Counted from the first letter of the stretch, positions 26,600-36,479 are shown. The stretch: DNA of 64,000 nt from Sphingomonas faeni (GCF_030817315.1 NZ_JAUSZF010000001.1:3710078-3774077), one strand, 5' to 3'. Notes: generated by a model not told the origin, from the letters alone. Program-made: numbers and translations.

Positions 26600-27646
26600 C
26601 TACAGCGGCGACCATGCGACCGGCACTTCGCCTTCTTCAAGTTCCTTCGCCGCGCCCGGAGCCGGCCCGATCGCCTCGATCAGCTGGTCGAGCACCGCCT
26701 CGATACCAGCGCCGCTCGCCCCCGAAATCGCCATCACCTCAGCGCCACTAGCTTCCGCCAGCTCCGCCGACAGCGCCGCGATCAGTTCCGGATCGAGCAT
26801 GTCGATCTTGTTCAGCGCGACGATCACCTTCTTGTCGGTGAGCCCCTCGCCGTAATTCTCCAGCTCGTCGCGAACGATCCGGTACGATTCGGCCACGTCG
26901 CGGTCGTTCGCATCGACCAGATGCAACAGCACCCGGCACCGCTCGATATGCCCGAGGAACCGGTCGCCGATGCCCGCACCCTCGGCCGCGCCCTGGATCA
27001 GCCCCGGAATATCCGCGACCACGAATTCGCGCTGCTTGTGGCGCACCACGCCTAGCTGCGGCCGCGTGGTCGTGAAGGCGTATTCGCCGACCTTGGCCTG
27101 CGCGTTGGTCACCTGGTTGATGAAGGTCGACTTGCCCGCATTCGGCAGCCCGACCAGACCCGCATCGGCGAGCAGCTTCAGCCGCAGCCAGACCCACGCT
27201 TCGCCGAACGGCCAGCCGGTGCCGTGCTGGCGCGGGGTACGGTTGGTCGAGGTCTTGTAGCTCGCATTGCCGCGCCCGCCGTCGCCGCCGCGGAACAGCA
27301 CTTCGCGCTGGCCGACTTCGGTGAAGTCGATCAGCACCTCTTCCTTGTCCTCCGACAGCACCTGCGTACCGAGCGGAACGCGGATGACGAGGTCCTTGCC
27401 GCCCGCGCCGGTGCGGTTCGAGCCCGACCCGCCCGAGCCGCGTGGCGCGCGGAAATGCTGCGTGTAGCGGAAGTCGATCAGCGTGTTCAGGCCGGCGATG
27501 CATTCGAACACGATGTCGCCGCCCTTGCCGCCATTGCCCCCGTCGGGGCCGCCATATTCGATATATTTCTCGCGGCGGAAGCTGACGGCACCGGGGCCGC
27601 CCTCCCCCGAACGTACGTAGATCTTGGCTTGGTCTAGAAAATGCAT
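26600..27646 (-). CDS. obgE: GTPase ObgE/CgtA
   Basis: Essential GTPase acting in 50S assembly and stress control. 348 residues: the glycine-rich Obg fold (1-158), with [15 protein letters not shown] and [15 protein letters not shown], then the G domain with [23 protein letters not shown] and ALNKIDML. It lacks the third C-terminal domain of Gram-positive Obg, as is normal in Proteobacteria. ATG start [14 protein letters not shown]. Usually found after rplU-rpmA; here those genes lie 2.6 kb upstream with unrelated genes between. Confidence 0.97.
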   Translation of the reverse strand: MHFLDQAKIYVRSGEGGPGAVSFRREKYIEYGGPDGGNGGKGGDIVFECIAGLNTLIDFRYTQHFRAPRGSGGSGSNRTGAGGKDLVIRVPLGTQVLSEDKEEVLIDFTEVGQREVLFRGGDGGRGNASYKTSTNRTPRQHGTGWPFGEAWVWLRLKLLADAGLVGLPNAGKSTFINQVTNAQAKVGEYAFTTTRPQLGVVRHKQREFVVADIPGLIQGAAEGAGIGDRFLGHIERCRVLLHLVDANDRDVAESYRIVRDELENYGEGLTDKKVIVALNKIDMLDPELIAALSAELAEASGAEVMAISGASGAGIEAVLDQLIEAIGPAPGAAKELEEGEVPVAWSPL

Positions 27647-27700
27647 CGCCGCCCCATAGCGAAATTGGCGAAAATCTCCACCCTCTGCGATTCGGGGCTG

Positions 27701-28300
27701 TCAGCAGCGGGCAGGGGCGGCCGCGTCCTTGCTGGCGAGCAGCGCATCGAGTGCCAGTTCGCGCGCCTTCCCGACCGGCAGCCCGAGCGCGCGCGCCATC
27801 GGTGCCCCCATCAGCGCATCGCCGAGTGCCATCAGCACCAGCGTCAGAGTCTGTTCCTGGATCGGCTGGTCGCCAGGCATGTCGCCCTCCGCGAGCTCGT
27901 CGACCAGATCGTGGATCGCGGTCAGGATCGGGTCGAGCGCATCGGTATTCCCCGATAGGATCATCCAGCTCGCCAGCGCCCCTGCGCCGCCCTTGCCGAA
28001 CGCGTCGAAGGTCATCTCCACCACCTCGCGCGGGTCGAGCTCACCCGCCCGCACGCGCAGCACCGCGGCGCCAATCGTGCCGACGATGTCAGCCGCCATC
28101 CGCGTGATCAGCGCAGTATGCAGCGCCTCCGCCGAGCCGAAATGGTGGAGCAGATTGGCGTGCGTCCGTCCGATCCTCCCGGCGACCGCCTTCAGCGTGA
28201 CTGCACTGGGGCCGCTCTCGACGAGCAGGGCGCGTGCAGCCTCGACGGCGGCTTCACGCGATTCGGTAGGGGAGAGTCGCTTGCGCGGTGTTGACGTCAC
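27701..28300 (-). CDS. TetR family transcriptional regulator
   Basis: 199 residues. The helix-turn-helix lies at about 35-57 (VTLKAVAGRIGRTHANLLHHF), with the typical aromatic end of the recognition helix; the rest is a helical ligand domain. It is divergent from the hydrolase gene at 28364, and a palindrome in the 60-base gap is a likely operator (28317-28330), so it probably represses that gene and itself (inference). Start is GTG. The ligand may be an acyl-CoA or similar lipid by analogy; not shown by the sequence. Confidence 0.85.
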   Translation of the reverse strand: MTSTPRKRLSPTESREAAVEAARALLVESGPSAVTLKAVAGRIGRTHANLLHHFGSAEALHTALITRMAADIVGTIGAAVLRVRAGELDPREVVEMTFDAFGKGGAGALASWMILSGNTDALDPILTAIHDLVDELAEGDMPGDQPIQEQTLTLVLMALGDALMGAPMARALGLPVGKARELALDALLASKDAAAPARC

Positions 28301-28316
28301 GGACCGGGGAACCTAT

Positions 28317-28330
28317 TTACATCAATGTAA
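28317..28330. promoter_or_regulatory. candidate TetR operator
   Basis: TTACAT-CA-ATGTAA, arms perfect over 6 bp with a 2-base centre, in the gap between the divergent tetR and hydrolase genes. It overlaps the region where both promoters must lie. Confidence 0.55.
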
Positions 28331-28363
28331 GTAACGAGTGTTCATTCCTGTTTGGAGGTTTCC

Positions 28364-29233
28364 GTGGCGAAAGCAACCACGCCTGCCGATCTGACGATCA
28401 CGCCGCGCGACCGCCGCTTCGGCCGCGGTGCCGCGATTCGCCGCTGGTGGCTCAACGACGATCCGATCGCGACTGCGTTCTACAACGCGCTGTCGGTGAC
28501 GTTTCCGAAGGGCGAGGGCTATTTCGTCGACAGCGTGCGGAAGTTCCGCGAGGGCACGCGGCCCAAGCTCCACGCCCAGATCAACGCCTTCATCAAGCAG
28601 GAGGTGATCCACACGCGCGAGCACGTCGCGTTCAACCGCCACGTGACCGACCAGGGCTATGACGTCGCGCCGTTGATCGTGGACGTCGACGCGGCACTGG
28701 CGCTGACCAAGGGGCGACCCGAAATCGCCAGCCTCGCCGCCACCACCGCGCTCGAACATTTCACCGCGATGCTGGCGCACGAACTGATCGCGAACCCGAA
28801 CCATCTCCGCGGTGGCGACGAGCAAGCGGCGGCGCTGTGGCTGTGGCATGCGGCGGAGGAGATCGAGCACAAGGGCGTCGCCTACGACACGTGGCTGCAT
28901 GCGACTCGCGACTGGCCGCGGTTCACGCGCTGGCGGGTGAAGTCGCTGGTGATGCTGATCACGACGTGGCGGTTCTTCACCGGACGTGCGCGGGGGATGG
29001 CGGAACTGCTGCGGCAGGACGGGCTGACCGGACCGAAGGTGTGGGCGCGGATGGCGTGGTACGCGTTTGGCAATCCGGGGATGGCGCGGAAGGTGGCGGG
29101 TGTGTGGGCGGCATATTTCCTGCCGGGCTTCCATCCGTGGAAGCACGACGACCGCGCGCTGATCGGGCTGGCGGAGAGCGAGTATGAGGCGGCGGTGCTG
29201 CCGGTAGCGAAGCGGGGAGTGGTGATGGCCTGA
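28364..29233 (+). CDS. metal-dependent hydrolase-like protein (PF10118 type)
   Basis: 289 residues, resembling predicted metal-dependent hydrolases of ferritin-like helical fold. It has repeated Glu/His motifs: FIKQEVIHTREHVAFNRH, TALEHFTAMLAHE and AAEEIEHKGVAYDTWL, which together could make a di-iron centre with EExxH elements. Start GTG with GGAGG five bases before it; a TTG just upstream gives an extra four residues. It is controlled by the divergent TetR gene. The reaction is unknown; a lipid or steroid hydroxylation/hydrolysis is speculation. Confidence 0.8.
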   Translation: MAKATTPADLTITPRDRRFGRGAAIRRWWLNDDPIATAFYNALSVTFPKGEGYFVDSVRKFREGTRPKLHAQINAFIKQEVIHTREHVAFNRHVTDQGYDVAPLIVDVDAALALTKGRPEIASLAATTALEHFTAMLAHELIANPNHLRGGDEQAAALWLWHAAEEIEHKGVAYDTWLHATRDWPRFTRWRVKSLVMLITTWRFFTGRARGMAELLRQDGLTGPKVWARMAWYAFGNPGMARKVAGVWAAYFLPGFHPWKHDDRALIGLAESEYEAAVLPVAKRGVVMA

Positions 29234-29259
29234 GCCTCAGGCTCATCCCTCCCCTCGTA

Positions 29260-29338
29260 GTTCTCCCGCGAAGGCGGGAGCCCAGGATACCAAACGACAC
29301 CGCCCGTGATTCCTGGCTCCCCGCGTTCGCGGGGGAAC
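29260..29338. repeat. palindromic element, family C
   Basis: Arms GTTCTCCCGCGAAGGCGGGA (then GCCCAGG) and CCTGGCTCCCCGCGTTCGCGGGGGAAC around a loop of about 24 bases. Confidence 0.8.
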
Positions 29339-29369
29339 GGCTAAAGGCGGTCGTACTATCAGCACGGCC

Positions 29370-29475
29370 ACCACCCCGGCGAAGGCCGGGGGCCAGTTGG
29401 AAAGGTCGCCGTAACGGAGGCGATATCCTCGGTTAGCTATGTCCCCCAACTGGGCCCCGGCCTTCGCCGGGGTGG
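29370..29475. repeat. palindromic element, family B
   Basis: Arms CCACCCCGGCGAAGGCCGGG (then GGCCAGTTGGAAAGG) and CCCAACTGGGCCCCGGCCTTCGCCGGGGTGG; almost the same sequence as 36535-36638, including the loop. Confidence 0.85.
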
Positions 29476-29505
29476 GGCTATCCGCTTACTGCAGGATCGC
29501 GCGAC

Positions 29506-30051
29506 TCACGCTGCAAGCGGCATCGGCGCACATCGGTCGTCATCCAGATCCAGCTCGAACATCACCGCCGGCGCCTCACCACCCCGCCCACGCGACGTCC
29601 GAGCCTCGATCCGCCCCGTAGGCCGAAACCCGAGCTTCGCCAGCACACGCCCCGACGCGGGGTTATCCACGAAATGAAACGCATCCAGCCGGTGCAAGCC
29701 CAGCGCATGCCGCGCCATCGCCACCACCGCCTCGCCAGCCTCCGTAGCATAGCCACGCCCCCAAGCGTCCGGCGCCAGCCAATAGCCGAGCTCATGCCCC
29801 GCATCCGCCGCGCGGATACCGATCCCGCCGACAAGTCGCGGCGTCCCCGCTTCCATCGTCTCAATCATGAAGTGCGGGTCGTGCGGCCCGCGCGGCTGCG
29901 CCAGAAACGCCTCGGCGTCATTGAGCGTATAGGGCCAGGGCGCCCGCGCCAGCTTGGCGACCACGGTCTCATGCCCGATCGCCCGCGCCAGTGCAGGCGC
30001 ATCTTCCGGCCAACCCGGCCGCAATGTCAGTCTCTTGGTGCGCGCGAACAC
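29506..30051 (-). CDS. GNAT N-acetyltransferase (RimJ/RimL type)
   Basis: 181 residues with the acetyl-CoA binding region GYWLAPDAWGRGYATEAGEAVVAMA and the terminal fold element FVDNPASGRVLAKLGFRPTGR. The N terminus begins with RLTLRPGWPEDAPALARAI, typical of the RimL-like group that acetylates ribosomal N termini or small molecules. The target is unknown. Start is GTG with GAGAGAG upstream. Confidence 0.85.
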   Translation of the reverse strand: MFARTKRLTLRPGWPEDAPALARAIGHETVVAKLARAPWPYTLNDAEAFLAQPRGPHDPHFMIETMEAGTPRLVGGIGIRAADAGHELGYWLAPDAWGRGYATEAGEAVVAMARHALGLHRLDAFHFVDNPASGRVLAKLGFRPTGRIEARTSRGRGGEAPAVMFELDLDDDRCAPMPLAA

Positions 30052-30131
30052 GGCTCTCTCCTATCGCGTCATTGGCTGCGCGCATGCCACGTCGGGATGA
30101 CGGGACCGCGACAGCCGCGTGGAGGGAGCAA

Positions 30132-30164
30132 TAAAAAAGGGAGCCGGGGTGACCCGTCTCCCTT
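30132..30164 (-). terminator. rho-independent terminator after rpmA
   Basis: On the minus strand GGGAGACGGG-TCA-CCCCGGCTCCC followed by TTTTTT, 62 bases past the rpmA stop. Confidence 0.85.
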
Positions 30165-30225
30165 GTTCAGGTTCGCTTTCGCGACCCGGGTCACCCTGGT
30201 GGGCAACCCGGATGGTTACCCGATG

Positions 30226-30516
30226 TTATTCGGCTGCTGCTGCCATGTCGGCGGCATCGTTCGCTGCCAGCTCGACCGAGCAGAATTTGCGCCCGAGTTT
30301 GCCCTGGCTGAACACGACGCGGCCATCGACTAGCGCGAACAGCGTGTGGTCAGTACCGATGCCGACGTTGGTGCCGGGGTAGAACTTCGTCCCGCGCTGA
30401 CGCACGAGGATGTTGCCGGCGACGCACGCCTGGCCACCGAACTTCTTTACGCCGAGACGACGGCCTGCCGAATCGCGACCGTTGCGCGAAGAGCCGCCTG
30501 CTTTCTTATGTGCCAT
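30226..30516 (-). CDS. rpmA: 50S ribosomal protein L27
   Basis: 96 residues, starting [20 protein letters not shown], the unmistakable L27 N terminus that reaches toward the peptidyl-transferase centre. It continues [23 protein letters not shown] over the core. It has a 12-residue Ala/Asp-rich tail typical of alphaproteobacteria. It lies 13 bases after rplU. Confidence 0.98.
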   Translation of the reverse strand: MAHKKAGGSSRNGRDSAGRRLGVKKFGGQACVAGNILVRQRGTKFYPGTNVGIGTDHTLFALVDGRVVFSQGKLGRKFCSVELAANDAADMAAAAE

Positions 30517-30529
30517 CTGAAGCTACTCC

Positions 30530-30877
30530 TTATGCCTGAGCGGCCGGGGCGGTGTCGCCCTCGTTGCTCTTGGCGGTCTGGCCACCAACGCTGACGATCT
30601 TCAGGATCGTGTGCTGCTGGCGATGGCCGTTCTTACGACGATAGTTATGACGACGACGCTTCTTGAAGACGATGACCTTGTCCGCCTTCGCCTGCGCGAT
30701 GATCTCTGCAGCGACGACGAAGCCCTCGACGGACCGCAGCTCCGAGCCTTCGCCCGCAAGCAGAACGTCACCCAGCGTCACCGACGCACCTGCATCGCCC
30801 TCGATCTTCTCGATGACGATCTTATCTCCGGCGGCGACGCGATACTGCTTGCCGCCCGTGCGCACGACTGCGAACAT
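30530..30877 (-). CDS. rplU: 50S ribosomal protein L21
   Basis: 115 residues from the ATG of [18 protein letters not shown], the L21 signature; an upstream in-frame GTG would add four residues. The [18 protein letters not shown] segment is the conserved basic RNA-binding strand. The C-terminal tail after about residue 100 is a short acidic/Ala extension. Co-transcribed with rpmA. Confidence 0.98.
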   Translation of the reverse strand: MFAVVRTGGKQYRVAAGDKIVIEKIEGDAGASVTLGDVLLAGEGSELRSVEGFVVAAEIIAQAKADKVIVFKKRRRHNYRRKNGHRQQHTILKIVSVGGQTAKSNEGDTAPAAQA

Positions 30878-31036
30878 GGCCCTTGTCACTTTCCAAATAC
30901 ATGTGCCCCACGAACGCAGGGTCCGCCGGGAGAAGCCGGGCAGCTAAGGGAGGGGGGCGGCGTTGTCAACCGCGAAGGGGCGGGAAAGGGTCGTAAAGAG
31001 GGGCGGCGTAGGGTCGTCCACCGCAACTTCGCAAGA

Positions 31037-31093
31037 TTGTTTCCCCTCACGGGCGGGGACCCAGACTAGACTCCCGCCATCGCGGGAGAACAA
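31037..31093. repeat. palindromic element, family C (diverged)
   Basis: TTGTTTCCCCTCACGGGCGG, then GGACCCAGACTAGACTCCCG and CCATCGCGGGAGAACAAG. Recognisable by the CCCAGACT-GACT centre; mismatches in the stem. Confidence 0.65.
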
Positions 31094-31120
31094 GCTTAGC
31101 TAGACTAGGGTGATTCGCCT

Positions 31121-31516
31121 CTAGTGCCGGTGAACCCGCCGCAACGCGTACCGACCGTCGGCATAATCGCTGAACAGCCCGTCGATAGCTGGATGGTCGA
31201 CCGGCTCGTCGCTGTCGTCCGGCACCAGATTCTGCTGGCTCACATACGCGACGTAGCTCGACTCCATGTTCTCCGCGAGCAGATGGTAGAACGGCTGGTC
31301 CTTGCGCGGCCGAATATCCTCGGGGATCGCCGCATACCATTCGTCGCTGTTCGCAAACACGGGATCCACGTCGAATATCACCCCGCGAAAGTCGAACAAC
31401 CGGTGCCGCACGACGTCGCCGATCGAGAAATTCGCATGCGAGATCGGTGGGGCGACCACTTCGGCGGGAACGATCGGGCGGGTGATGTCGTGAGCGATAC
31501 TGTCGTGTCGGGGCAT
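31121..31516 (-). CDS. hspQ: heat shock protein HspQ (YccV-like)
   Basis: 131 residues. The core from about residue 28 (FSIGDVVRHRLFDFRGVIFDVDP, EWYAAIPEDIRPRKDQPFYH, YVAYVSQQNLVPD) matches HspQ, a small beta-barrel protein that in E. coli acts as a Lon specificity factor and binds hemimethylated DNA in vitro. The first 25 residues (from MPRHDSIAHD) are an extension relative to the 105-residue E. coli protein, so the true start could be later, but no better start codon is seen. Confidence 0.88.
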   Translation of the reverse strand: MPRHDSIAHDITRPIVPAEVVAPPISHANFSIGDVVRHRLFDFRGVIFDVDPVFANSDEWYAAIPEDIRPRKDQPFYHLLAENMESSYVAYVSQQNLVPDDSDEPVDHPAIDGLFSDYADGRYALRRVHRH

Positions 31517-31671
31517 ATCGGCCAATTTAGGGTTTGTTTTGCGCCGCACAAGGAAAACGCGCCGGACGGTGCCCGGAAGCTTGAAATCCGCTTGCGTCCC
31601 CATGGTCACTTCATTAGAGGCCGCGCTTCGACCGATCGGAGGGACTGTTCGCAGCGCCTTGGATGACCTGC

Positions 31672-31761
<90 letters not shown>

Positions 31762-31914
31762 ATTATTTACGACAGCATCGGATATCCGCCGTCAGGCGCA
31801 CCGCCATCGCGCGGCCGCTTGTGCACAGGGCGATGGCAATGCCCTCCGTCGCGGCCTAGACCCTAAGTGGTACGACCGCCGCCGCATCGCCAGGAAAGAT
31901 ACCGCGCCAAGCCT

Positions 31915-32907
31915 ATGACCGACCAGACTCTGGCAGACCTCGGCTGGACTGCGCATTTCGCGGACCAGCTTTCCGAGGACGAGCTTCTCTACTGCCACCC
32001 CGTCCGCGTGATGGCCGTGCACCGTGGCAAGATCGCCGTGTCCGGTGCCGAATCGCAGGGTTTCGTCTCGCCCTACATCGCCGGCGCGCAGCCCGGCGAC
32101 GATCATCCGACGGTCGGCGACTGGCTGCTCGTCGATAATCGCACGCAGGAGGCGACGCGCGTCCTTCGCCGCATGAATCTGTTCAAGCGACGCTCGCCGG
32201 CGGATCCGCGGAAAGATCAGATGATCGCGGCCAACGTCGACACCGTCTTCATCGTCGCATCGTGCAATCAGGATTTCAGCATCGCCCGGCTCGAGCGGTA
32301 TCTCGTGCTGGCGCGCGAAGTCGACGTGCACCCCGTCATCGTCCTCACCAAGGCCGACCTGACCGAGACGCCCGAAGAGTTCGCCGCCGCGGCGCGCGCG
32401 ATCGAGCCGGGATTGCTCGTCGAAACCGTCGATGGTCGCGACAGGACCGACGTCAAGCGGTTGGCGGCATGGTGCGGGTCCGGCAAGACCGTCGCGTTCC
32501 TGGGCTCGTCCGGCGTCGGCAAATCCACGCTCGTCAACGCGTTGCGCGGATCGGACAGCATCGGAACGCAGGCGGTGCGGGCCAAGGACGGTACCGGCCG
32601 CCACACGACGACGGTACGCGAGATGCACCGGCTCGACGATGGTGGCTGGCTGCTCGACCTGCCCGGCATGCGCGAACTGCAATTGTCAGAGGCCGCGACC
32701 GGACTGGCCGAGGTGTTCGACGATATTACGCTGTTGGCGCAGGAGTGCCGGTTCGCCGACTGTTCGCACGGGGTGGAGCCGGGGTGCGCGATCCAGGCGG
32801 CGATCGCGGCGGGGTCGCTGGCGCCGGACCGCTTCGACCGCTGGCGCAAGCTCAACGCGGAGGAAAACGGCGCCGCGTCACGGCTGACGAAGCGTCGGAC
32901 GCGGTAA
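31915..32907 (+). CDS. rsgA: ribosome small subunit-dependent GTPase A
   Basis: Late 30S maturation checkpoint GTPase with a circularly permuted G domain. An OB-fold (about 25-100) comes first, then G4 TKAD at 145-148, G1 GSSGVGKST at 197-205, TGRHTTT (switch I) and G3 DLPGMRE. A zinc site follows (CRFADCSHGVEPGC). 330 residues from MTDQTLADLGW; SD-like GGAAAG is 15 bases upstream. It stands alone downstream of tRNA-Ser. Confidence 0.96.
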   Translation: MTDQTLADLGWTAHFADQLSEDELLYCHPVRVMAVHRGKIAVSGAESQGFVSPYIAGAQPGDDHPTVGDWLLVDNRTQEATRVLRRMNLFKRRSPADPRKDQMIAANVDTVFIVASCNQDFSIARLERYLVLAREVDVHPVIVLTKADLTETPEEFAAAARAIEPGLLVETVDGRDRTDVKRLAAWCGSGKTVAFLGSSGVGKSTLVNALRGSDSIGTQAVRAKDGTGRHTTTVREMHRLDDGGWLLDLPGMRELQLSEAATGLAEVFDDITLLAQECRFADCSHGVEPGCAIQAAIAAGSLAPDRFDRWRKLNAEENGAASRLTKRRTR

Positions 32908-33453
32908 CGACCGCACCGCGCTTCGACGTTTCCTAGCACTCGAACCCATGAAGGCATCGGGGGGCGGCATCGTTACTGTATTGCCGAGGCCGCTACGGCA
33001 ACAGTTCAAGATCTGATAAAGTATAGATCGCCGCGGTGAACTATGCCGGACAAGCAAACGCCCGGACCGTTGCCGATCCGGGCGCCTGCGTGACGATCGC
33101 TCGTCAGCCCCCATTTTTTGCCCTCGCTCTTCGTCTTGCGACGGAGCGGAAAAGCAGTCCCCGAACCACGGCCGTTGCCTGTGTCTCAGCGAGTTTGTTG
33201 CTAGTTATGTCCATGGATTTTGTCACGGTCTTTGCGCGGGCCGTCTCACGATTGAACTGAGCCTGTGGCGATTGCGCAACAGACCAATCTAGACAGTGCC
33301 GGATCGGGACTAATTCGCCTCGAAGCGAGGGGGCCGCCACACCGCCACGCTCGGCTGACGCACGGGCCCGACAACGGGCCCGACAGTTGCCTCGCAACGG
33401 GCCGCGTCCTAGAGCCGCTACACTGCTTCCCTAACGATCGAACCTGGCCGCCC
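32908..33453. other. 546-base gap without a confident gene
   Basis: Between rsgA and lolC. The base composition is less GC-biased than in the neighbours. It holds a perfect 8-bp inverted repeat, CGCCCGGA ... TCCGGGCG (33059-33084), followed by TTT on the minus strand. It also holds a weak small minus-strand reading frame (33104-33214) and an imperfect tandem ACGGGCCCGAC pair near 33360-33385. The lolC promoter must lie in the last part; I see no clear -35/-10 pair. Confidence 0.5.
33104..33214 (-). CDS. possible 36-residue small protein
   Basis: MDITSNKLAETQATAVVRGL and then a strongly basic end (RRRARAKNGG). It lies 20 bases before a terminator-like hairpin (33059-33084) on the same strand, which is the main reason to list it. 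Third-position GC is only about half, unlike the flanking genes, and no clear ribosome binding site is seen. It may be noise. Confidence 0.25.
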   Translation of the reverse strand: MDITSNKLAETQATAVVRGLLFRSVARRRARAKNGG

Positions 33454-34704
33454 ATGATCCTGTCCCGCTACGAACGGATGATAGCCCGCCGCTATCTGTT
33501 GCCGGGCAAGGGGGAGGCGTTCATCTTCCTCGTCGCCTCGATCAGCCTGGTCGCGGTCATGCTCGGCGTCGCCGCGCTGGTGATCGTGATGAGCGTGATG
33601 AACGGTTTCCGCGCCGAGCTGTTCGACAAGATCGTCGGGCTCAACGGCCATGCGGTGGTGCAGGGCGTCGGCAACCGGCTTCCCGACTGGCGCGAGATCG
33701 TCGCGCAGGCGCAGAAGACACCGGGCGTGACCAGCGCGCTGCCGCTGATCGAACAGCCCCTCGCCGCCACCTATAACGGCCGCGCGGAGGCGGTGTTGGT
33801 CCGCGGGATGCGCGTCGACGACATCCGCCGCAATTCGACGATCAGCAACAAGGTCATCATGGGTTCGCTCCAGTCGATCACGCAAGGGTCCGGCCGGATC
33901 GCGATCGGCTCGCGGCTCGCCGAATCGCTCGGCGCTCAGGTCGGCTCCGACATCTCGCTGTTCAGCCCGCAAGGCCAGACCACGCCGTTCGGTACCGTCC
34001 CGCGGATCGTCAGCTACACCGTCGGCGCGATCTTCGAGATCGGCGTCTACGATTACGACAAAGCGTACATCATCATGCCGATCGAGGATGCGCAGACGCT
34101 CCTCCTGATGGGCGACGCGGCCGGCATGGTCGAGCTGAAGACGGTCGACGCGGACAAGGTCGGCGAGATCCTCAAGCCGCTCGCGGACAAGATCGGCGGC
34201 CGTGCAGTGATCGCCGACTGGCGGACGATGAACGCGCAGCTGTTCGAGGCGCTCGCGGTCGAGCGCGTCGCGATGTTCACCGTGCTGTCGATCATCATCC
34301 TGGTCGCGGTGTTCAACATCCTGTCGTCGCTGATCATGCTGGTCCGCGCCAAGACGCGCGACATCGCGATCCTGCGGACGATGGGCGCGACGCGAGGCTC
34401 GATGATGCGAATCTTCATCGTCGTCGGCACCACGATCGGTGCGCTCGGCACGGTTGCGGGCCTCGTGCTCGGGTTCATCTTCCTGTTCTACCGACAGGGC
34501 GTGGTGAACTTCGTCCAGCTCGTCACCGGCCAGAACCTCTGGGATCCCTCGATCCGCTATCTGACCGAACTCCCGTCGAAGACCGACCCCGTCGAGATCG
34601 TCGTGATCGCTTTGATGGCGCTGATCTTCAGCTTCCTCGCGACGCTCTATCCGGCCTGGAAAGCGGCGAGTACCGACCCCGTGCAGGTGCTGCGTTATGA
34701 ATGA
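33454..34704 (+). CDS. lolC: lipoprotein-releasing system permease (LolC/LolE family)
   Basis: Inner-membrane subunit of the Lol ABC transporter, which releases mature lipoproteins to LolA. 416 residues: first helix about 25-50 ([20 protein letters not shown]), the MacB-like periplasmic domain (about 60-270), and three helices in the last 140 residues, with a FtsX-type loop containing [20 protein letters not shown]. One gene appears to stand for both LolC and LolE, as is usual in alphaproteobacteria. It overlaps lolD by eight bases. Confidence 0.95.
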   Translation: MILSRYERMIARRYLLPGKGEAFIFLVASISLVAVMLGVAALVIVMSVMNGFRAELFDKIVGLNGHAVVQGVGNRLPDWREIVAQAQKTPGVTSALPLIEQPLAATYNGRAEAVLVRGMRVDDIRRNSTISNKVIMGSLQSITQGSGRIAIGSRLAESLGAQVGSDISLFSPQGQTTPFGTVPRIVSYTVGAIFEIGVYDYDKAYIIMPIEDAQTLLLMGDAAGMVELKTVDADKVGEILKPLADKIGGRAVIADWRTMNAQLFEALAVERVAMFTVLSIIILVAVFNILSSLIMLVRAKTRDIAILRTMGATRGSMMRIFIVVGTTIGALGTVAGLVLGFIFLFYRQGVVNFVQLVTGQNLWDPSIRYLTELPSKTDPVEIVVIALMALIFSFLATLYPAWKAASTDPVQVLRYE

Positions 34705-35410
34705 AGGCCTCAAGATCGATCGCCAGATCGAGAAGTTCGACGATTACGTCCTCCAGACCAGCGGGCTGACCAAGAGCTTCACGCAAGGCGGCGCGACCAT
34801 CGACGTCCTGCGCGGCGTCGACCTCGCGATCGCGCCGGGCGAGATCGTCGCGCTGCTCGGGCCGTCGGGCTCGGGCAAGTCGACGCTGTTGCAAGCCGTC
34901 GGGCTGCTCGAAGGCGGTTTCCAGGGATCGATCCGGATCGCGGGCACCGAGGCGGCCAAGCTCAACGCGCATGAGCGGACCGTGGTGCGCCGTGACAGCC
35001 TCGGCTTCGTCTACCAGTTCCACCACCTCCTGCCGGACTTCAACGCGACCGAGAACGTCGTCCTCCCGCAGCTCGTCCACGGCGCCACGCGCGCCGAGGC
35101 GGACCGGCGGGCGGCGGAATTGCTGACCCAGCTCGGCCTCGGCCACCGGCTCACGCATCGCCCGAGCCAGCTCTCGGGTGGCGAGCAGCAGCGCGTCGCG
35201 GTCGCCCGTGCGCTCGCCAACAAGCCTGCGCTGGTGCTGGCGGACGAGCCGACCGGCAACCTAGACGAGCACACCGCGGACATCGTCTTCGCCGAGTTCA
35301 TCCGGCTGGTCCGGGAGCAGGGCACCGCCGCGGTCGTCGCGACGCACAACGAGCGGCTCGCGGCCCGCATGGACCGCGTGCTGCGGCTGCACGAGGGGCG
35401 GCTGGCGTGA
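34697..35410 (+). CDS. lolD: lipoprotein-releasing system ATP-binding protein LolD
   Basis: 237-residue ABC ATPase: Walker [10 protein letters not shown] (about 55-63), Q-loop [12 protein letters not shown], signature [15 protein letters not shown], Walker [13 protein letters not shown] and H-loop ATHN. The [11 protein letters not shown] stretch after the Q-loop is typical of LolD. Energises lipoprotein release with the overlapping lolC product. The next gene overlaps its stop (GTGA). Confidence 0.96.
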   Translation: MNEGLKIDRQIEKFDDYVLQTSGLTKSFTQGGATIDVLRGVDLAIAPGEIVALLGPSGSGKSTLLQAVGLLEGGFQGSIRIAGTEAAKLNAHERTVVRRDSLGFVYQFHHLLPDFNATENVVLPQLVHGATRAEADRRAAELLTQLGLGHRLTHRPSQLSGGEQQRVAVARALANKPALVLADEPTGNLDEHTADIVFAEFIRLVREQGTAAVVATHNERLAARMDRVLRLHEGRLA

Positions 35411-36003
35411 CCTGGGGCGAGACGCCGACGCTCACCGGGCGTCACGTCACGCTCCGCCCGCTCGTCGCCGACGACATGGACGCGCTGGTCGCGGCGGCGT
35501 CGACGGACAACCTCTGGGATACGTTCTACGCCAACGTCGCGATGATGAAGGCGCCGGATCGCTGGCTCGCGGCGGCAATGCGCGAACAGGATTTCGGGCG
35601 GGCGCGGCTGTTCGCGGTGGTGGCTGGCGGGACCGTCGTCGGCACCACGCGGTTCATGCGGATGAACGCTGCGAACAAGCGGCTCGAAATCGGCGGCACC
35701 TTCTATGCGAAGGCCGTGCAGCGCACCGGCGTCAACACCGAGGCCAAGCTGATGTTGCTGACCCACGCCTTCGATGCGCTAGGCTGCGAATGCGTCCAGA
35801 TCCGCACCGATGCGCTCAACAAGAACTCCCAGCGCGCGATCGAACGCCTCGGCGCAAAGCGCGACGGCGTCCTGCGCGGTCATCAGGTGATGGCCGACGG
35901 CCGCTTGCGCGACACGGTGGTCTACAGCATCCTCCGCCACGAATGGCCGGGCGTGCGTCAGAATTTGGCGTATCTGCTGGCCCGCAACGAGGACCGCCCA
36001 TGA
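35407..36003 (+). CDS. GNAT N-acetyltransferase (RimL-like)
   Basis: 198 residues beginning [23 protein letters not shown] start overlapping the lolD stop. The acetyl-CoA region is around [21 protein letters not shown], followed by [26 protein letters not shown], the typical final GNAT element. It resembles the group found next to housekeeping genes in many Proteobacteria with YeeN/RimL-like activity on small molecules or peptides; the substrate is unknown. The glutathione peroxidase start overlaps its stop. Confidence 0.85.
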   Translation: MTWGETPTLTGRHVTLRPLVADDMDALVAAASTDNLWDTFYANVAMMKAPDRWLAAAMREQDFGRARLFAVVAGGTVVGTTRFMRMNAANKRLEIGGTFYAKAVQRTGVNTEAKLMLLTHAFDALGCECVQIRTDALNKNSQRAIERLGAKRDGVLRGHQVMADGRLRDTVVYSILRHEWPGVRQNLAYLLARNEDRP

Positions 36004-36479
36004 CTGCGATCACCGACTTCACCGTGAAGACCGCCGACGGCAGCGCGGCGTCGCTCGAACCCTATCGCGGCAAGGTGCTGCTGATCGTCAACACCGCCTC
36101 GAAATGCGGCTTCACGCCACAATATGAGGGGCTCGAAGCGTTGCACCGGGACTATGCTGATCGGGGTTTCGAGGTGCTCGCGTTTCCCTGCAACCAGTTC
36201 GGCGCACAGGAGCCGGGTGACGCAGCGGAGATCGCGAACTTCTGCACGCTGACCTACGACGTGACGTTCCCGGTCTTCGCGAAGGTCGACGTCAACGGGG
36301 CAGGGGCGGATCCGCTGTTCGAGCGCCTCAAGTCCGATGCGCCGGGCGTGCTGGGGTCGAAGGCGATCAAGTGGAACTTCACCAAGTTCCTGATCGGGCG
36401 CGATGGGGTAGTCGTCGACCGCTACGCCCCAACGACGAAGCCCGAGGACATCCGCAAGGATATCGAGAAGCTGCTGTAG
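36000..36479 (+). CDS. glutathione peroxidase (Cys type)
   Basis: 159-residue thioredoxin-fold peroxidase. Peroxidatic Cys36 in NTASKCGFT, the FPCNQFGAQEPG motif with Gln, and WNFTKFL with Trp/Asn complete the catalytic tetrad. The second Cys in FPC is the usual resolving Cys, so it likely uses thioredoxin as much as glutathione (family knowledge). ATG overlaps the previous gene by four bases (ATGA). Confidence 0.93.
   Translation: MTAITDFTVKTADGSAASLEPYRGKVLLIVNTASKCGFTPQYEGLEALHRDYADRGFEVLAFPCNQFGAQEPGDAAEIANFCTLTYDVTFPVFAKVDVNGAGADPLFERLKSDAPGVLGSKAIKWNFTKFLIGRDGVVVDRYAPTTKPEDIRKDIEKLL

Noticed and set aside
32878..33114. A 78-residue Arg-rich frame crossing the end of rsgA
   Set aside because: Overlaps rsgA on the other strand and has random composition.
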